The translations under genes and the position numbers were made by a program. Source: Hydnum rufescens UP504 (lineage: Eukaryota; Basidiomycota; Agaricomycetes; Cantharellales; Hydnaceae). Taken from it: DNA of 64,000 nucleotides. Every line of letters starts with the position of its first letter. The first letter of the stretch is position 1. Below the pieces are notes generated by a model. The model saw only the letters and a list, made by a program, of their open reading frames with translations. It did no database searches and had not been told where the DNA came from. The stretch lies in contig MU128911.1 of the NCBI GenBank assembly GCA_014904985.1, forward strand, positions 71,118 through 135,117, read 5' to 3'. Positions 60,987 to 64,000 of the stretch are shown piece by piece.

Positions 60987-62592
60987 ATGCTCTCCGTCTT
61001 CACATCTCGAAATGTGTTGCTGCCGGGCAAAGATGAGCCTCTGCCAGCTACTATTGAAGTAGACAATAGTACTGGGAAAATAGTATCTGTGCGATCGACC
61101 TATTCGTCTCGTTCCGAATATCCTTCAATCGCAGACGATCACTGGGTGGACGTTGGCGAACACTGCATCTTACCTGGGCTTATCGAGTGAGACTGGCATT
61201 CCTATGCAGTAATCTGACGAACACTTGATGTGTTATGTCTTCAGTGCCCATGTACACTTAAACGAACCTGGACGAACAGAATGGGAGGGTTTCAGCACGG
61301 GAACGCGTGCAGCATTGTCTGGTGGGGTAACGAGTGTCATCGATATGCCTCTAAATTCGATACCTCCCACGACGACTCTTGAAAATCTTGAAATAAAGCG
61401 TGCGGCCGCTACGGGACACTGTTATACTCATGTCGGGTTCTGGGGCGGTATAATTCCTGGGAATGAGGTTGGTACACATTGTGTTGAAAAATTGACGATT
61501 TCACGTACTCCGCCTTCCGCAGAAACACTTAAACCCCCTGTTGCGAGCTGGCGTCAAGGGATTTAAATGTTTCTTGATTGAGAGTGGTGTGGAGGTTTGG
61601 ACCAGCCAATAGATGATCGAGAAGCTGTCAATCACCCCTACGTATCATCTAGGAATTTCCTTGCGTGGATGAGGAAGACGTTGTGAAGGCCATCCGAGAA
61701 ATCGATTCGAAGACAGTACTCTTATTTCACGCTGAATTTGAAGATAACCCTACCGCCCCATCTCAAAGTGATTCGATTTTGGACCGCAGTCTCTACTCGA
61801 CATTTTTAAACTCGCGGCCCCAGAGTCTCGAGGTTTCCGCTGTATCTCTTATCATTTCACTTCTGGAACGATTCCCTTCTTCGAGAGCCCATGTGGTCCA
61901 TCTCTCGGCCGCCGACGCGCTTTCTGAGATCCGCACAGCCAAATCCAAAGGTCTCCATCTTACTGTAGAGACATGCTTCCACTATTTGTGCCTTGACTCG
62001 GCCTCAATCCCTAACGGCCACCCCGAGTTCAAATGCTGCCCACCAATACGTGATCGTTCGAATTGCGACAAATTATGGGGGGCTCTCCTCGATGGTACGA
62101 TTGATTGCGTTGTCTCTGACCATTCCCCCTGCATTGCGGCATTGAAGAGGGTCGAGACCGATGGGGATTTTATGAGTGCTTGGGGCGGAATTAGCACCCT
62201 CGGGCTTGGCCTATGTCTTCTCTGGACTGAAGGACGTGCGAGGGGTGTGAATATTGGTCAAATAGTGAGATGGATGAGTGAAAGAACAGCCTTGCATGCG
62301 GGGTTGCATGGATCCAAGGGTGCAATTCGCGAGGGACTGGACGCTGATTTGGTAGTGTTTGATCTGGAGAAGAAATTCATCGTGGGTCAATTCCCACTTG
62401 TGCTTGTCGTAAAACTCACGATCACCATAGGTTTCCGCCAACGAATTAAAATTCAAGAATAAAATCACGCCGTATGAGGGGCAACATCTCTTGGGAAGTG
62501 TTCGTCAGTGTTTCCTGCGTGGTCGCCTTGCCTATGACGCGGACCGGCCGGGTGGTTTGCAGGGCTTAGAGCCCCAAGGGCTATTTTTGTAA
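60987..62592 (+). CDS. Allantoinase (DAL1-type dihydroorotase-like amidohydrolase)
   Basis: Hydrolyses allantoin to allantoate in purine degradation. From [33 protein letters not shown], then the metal motif [40 protein letters not shown] (the T/S-rich allantoinase block), [32 protein letters not shown] (catalytic Lys region), [10 protein letters not shown] (metal His), [50 protein letters not shown] (metal Asp) and a C-terminal [21 protein letters not shown] final intron (GTGGGT..CATAG) joins [20 protein letters not shown], ending at 62,592. The binuclear zinc ligands are all present. Introns are GT-AG and in frame. Confidence 0.93.
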
Positions 62593-63580
62593 GCACAACA
62601 AATAGAAGCAGACTCCTTACCCTCATGCTTCATTGCCCTGAGCACACATTCCGGCGCTTTTGCGGGGCTTCCCAAGTAGTTGGGCCCCGAGACTGCCTAA
62701 TTTAGTTTTCTCCCGTGGATCCCTCCCTTCCGAATTCCTGGCTGAAATCCACCGAAAATCGTAAATCGCTGCAAAAATTCATTCGGAGTTTAGTTGTCCA
62801 TTGACGAAGCGTTCAATCAGAGGCATCCGGCCGGAAGTCAATGAATAAGGGGAAAGGAGGATGGTGACCAATTGACAATGGCCAGTACTATGAAGGAGTT
62901 GCGGTACGGAGTCGAATTTTCGGCTCTACTACACTCTTGCATCAATACTGCCTACATCTGCTAAGGGCGCCTGGAGGACGAAGATTCTACAGAAAAATAT
63001 GTGCTGCCTTTTTCTCCATGTCTTCATCTCGTTCATCCGGATCAGTGGGTGTTCTACGCACAAGAGAGTCTAGACAGTGGCTAATGACTGGGACCCAATG
63101 CCTGCTGAAGAATCGGTGCGGAGCACTTAGATTCACACGCCGGAGAAACTTTATAGTGTAGCGTTTGATCAGAGCCCTAAGTAACCGCTTGAGAGGACTT
63201 CGTACCAGCAGGGGTGATTAAGCAATGACCATTAGCACTCGCCGATCCCCCAATTCCAACACTACCTACTAGCGGCTCTTGGGGCCTAGATTCACTGCGA
63301 TGACCGATACTGACATGGATCCACGAAAAAAATCCCCGTCCCCCCACGCGACATTAATTTATGCTCACTGCTTGCCCTTTTGACCTCCTATTATGCATTG
63401 TTTGTCTGTTGTATGGCCACTCCATCCATTCCCCTATCTCTTCACTCCCCCTGTAGTGTGGCTCTTTTGGTGCGGGCGGCCTCTTAAAAGAGTTTCATCG
63501 TAGGGCAATAGGATATTAATTTACAAGCTGGGAAATTTAGAGTTTGCTAATAGCATTATGGTTACGGGCGGGTATTGCCA
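62593..63580. other. Intergenic region, no recognised feature
   Basis: About 1 kb between allantoinase and the last minus-strand gene. GC content is mixed and there is no convincing gene, tRNA or repeat. Confidence 0.6.
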
Positions 63581-63793
63581 TCATTTAACGGTAGCGGCAG
63601 CAAGCGCCAGTCCCCGACTCTGAAGCCGTTGGGATATGTCGGGTAAATTGATAGGATGAACCTGAACTTCAGCGGCAGTCAAACTGCCCCTCACACGATC
63701 ACTCCTGACCTCGCGGACTCTTGCGGGCAGTCCAAACGTGGGTAGAGCCAAGGATACAGTCAAACGCGGAGGGGGCCGTGGATGAATCTTAAG
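63581..63793 (-). CDS. C-terminal exon of an unknown gene (continues beyond window)
   Basis: Minus-strand frame KIHPRPPPRLTVSLALPTFG, LPARVREVRSDRVRGSLTAA, EVQVHPINLPDISQRLQS, RGLALAAATVK and stop at 63,581. It looks like real coding (charged and hydrophobic residues alternate, no shadow gene opposite) and is probably a last exon with its acceptor near 63,794 (CTTAAG). I do not recognise the family. Confidence 0.4.
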   Translation of the reverse strand, partial: LKIHPRPPPRLTVSLALPTFGLPARVREVRSDRVRGSLTAAEVQVHPINLPDISQRLQSRGLALAAATVK

Positions 63794-63808
63794 AGCTGAA
63801 CGAGCACT

Positions 63809-63856
63809 GCCATGGAAGCACCGCCATGGACGGAAGCACAGCCATGGTCATTTTAT
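63809..63856. repeat. Three GCCATGG-containing units
   Basis: GCCATGG occurs three times at about 63,810, 63,823 and 63,841, separated by GAAGCACC-like spacers. It is a short imperfect direct repeat. Confidence 0.7.
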
Positions 63857-64000
63857 TAATCTCGTGACCGCGAAATTCCCTCTAGAAACCCTCTCTGGGG
63901 ACAGTCTACTTACATAAGAAACAATTGAACACCAATCATGAAACCCCAAGCTATCCATAGGTACAGTTAACAATAGAGCACTTGCAGATGCGGACCATAG

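Noticed and set aside
60987..62592. Dihydroorotase of pyrimidine synthesis
   Set aside because: The [15 protein letters not shown] motif, the [13 protein letters not shown] block and the overall length fit allantoinase better than dihydroorotase.

Overview
The window is nuclear DNA of a filamentous basidiomycete, probably an agaricomycete. The evidence is very dense coding on both strands, many 45-65 nt introns inside genes, and single-copy eukaryotic housekeeping genes of fungal type. I cannot name the species. No bacterial operons, CRISPR arrays, insertion sequences or complete transposons were seen. Exon boundaries below were read by eye from donor/acceptor sites and protein family continuity.

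Layout. 0-5 kb: MSS116-like mitochondrial RNA helicase (-, cut by the window edge), a small unknown gene (+), the TRAPP subunit BET3 (-), a small unknown gene (-) and an XAP5/FAM50 protein (+). 5-11.5 kb: a long SNF2 helicase/RING ubiquitin ligase of the SHPRH type (+). 11.5-14 kb: non-coding. 14-25 kb: PQ-loop vacuolar transporter (-), ExoIII-type AP endonuclease (+), proteasome ATPase RPT1 (-), GYF-domain LIN1/CD2BP2 protein (-) and a Crb2/53BP1-like checkpoint mediator (+). 25-36 kb: a one-TM protein (-), OTU1 deubiquitinase (+), an orphan ELP3 last-exon fragment, a UDP-galactose-type transporter (-) and the GPI transamidase subunit GAA1 (+). 36-48 kb: a USP48-like deubiquitinase (+), LUC7 (-) and TAF7 (+) back to back, and a conserved fungal protein of unknown function (-). 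51-63 kb: flavin monooxygenase (+), CHMP7-like ESCRT-III protein (+), casein kinase I (-), an intron-bearing tRNA-Gly (+), a LisH/CTLH/CRA protein (+), allantoinase (+), and the last exon of an unknown gene (-) at the right edge.

Three observations stand out. First, the window contains tracts almost free of CpG: 9.0-14.05 kb, 29.9-30.94 kb and 34.2-34.7 kb. They start or stop inside otherwise continuous genes. In the SHPRH exons of the large tract nearly all surviving CpGs are in arginine CGN codons, including the helicase motif VI arginines. This looks like strong CpG-directed C-to-T mutation opposed by selection on coding sequence. Second, many conserved genes carry apparent one-base losses, often in short homopolymers, and they are densest in the first 5 kb. 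I think these are more likely sequence or assembly errors than real pseudogenes. Third, four introns are best read as GC-AG introns.

The genes do not form one pathway. Several act in ubiquitin or DNA-damage biology (SHPRH, AP endonuclease, Crb2/53BP1, OTU1, USP48, RPT1), but each is a common single-copy eukaryotic gene and I read the proximity as coincidental. I found no convincing new defence, biosynthetic or mobile system. The most unusual feature is the CpG-depletion mosaic.
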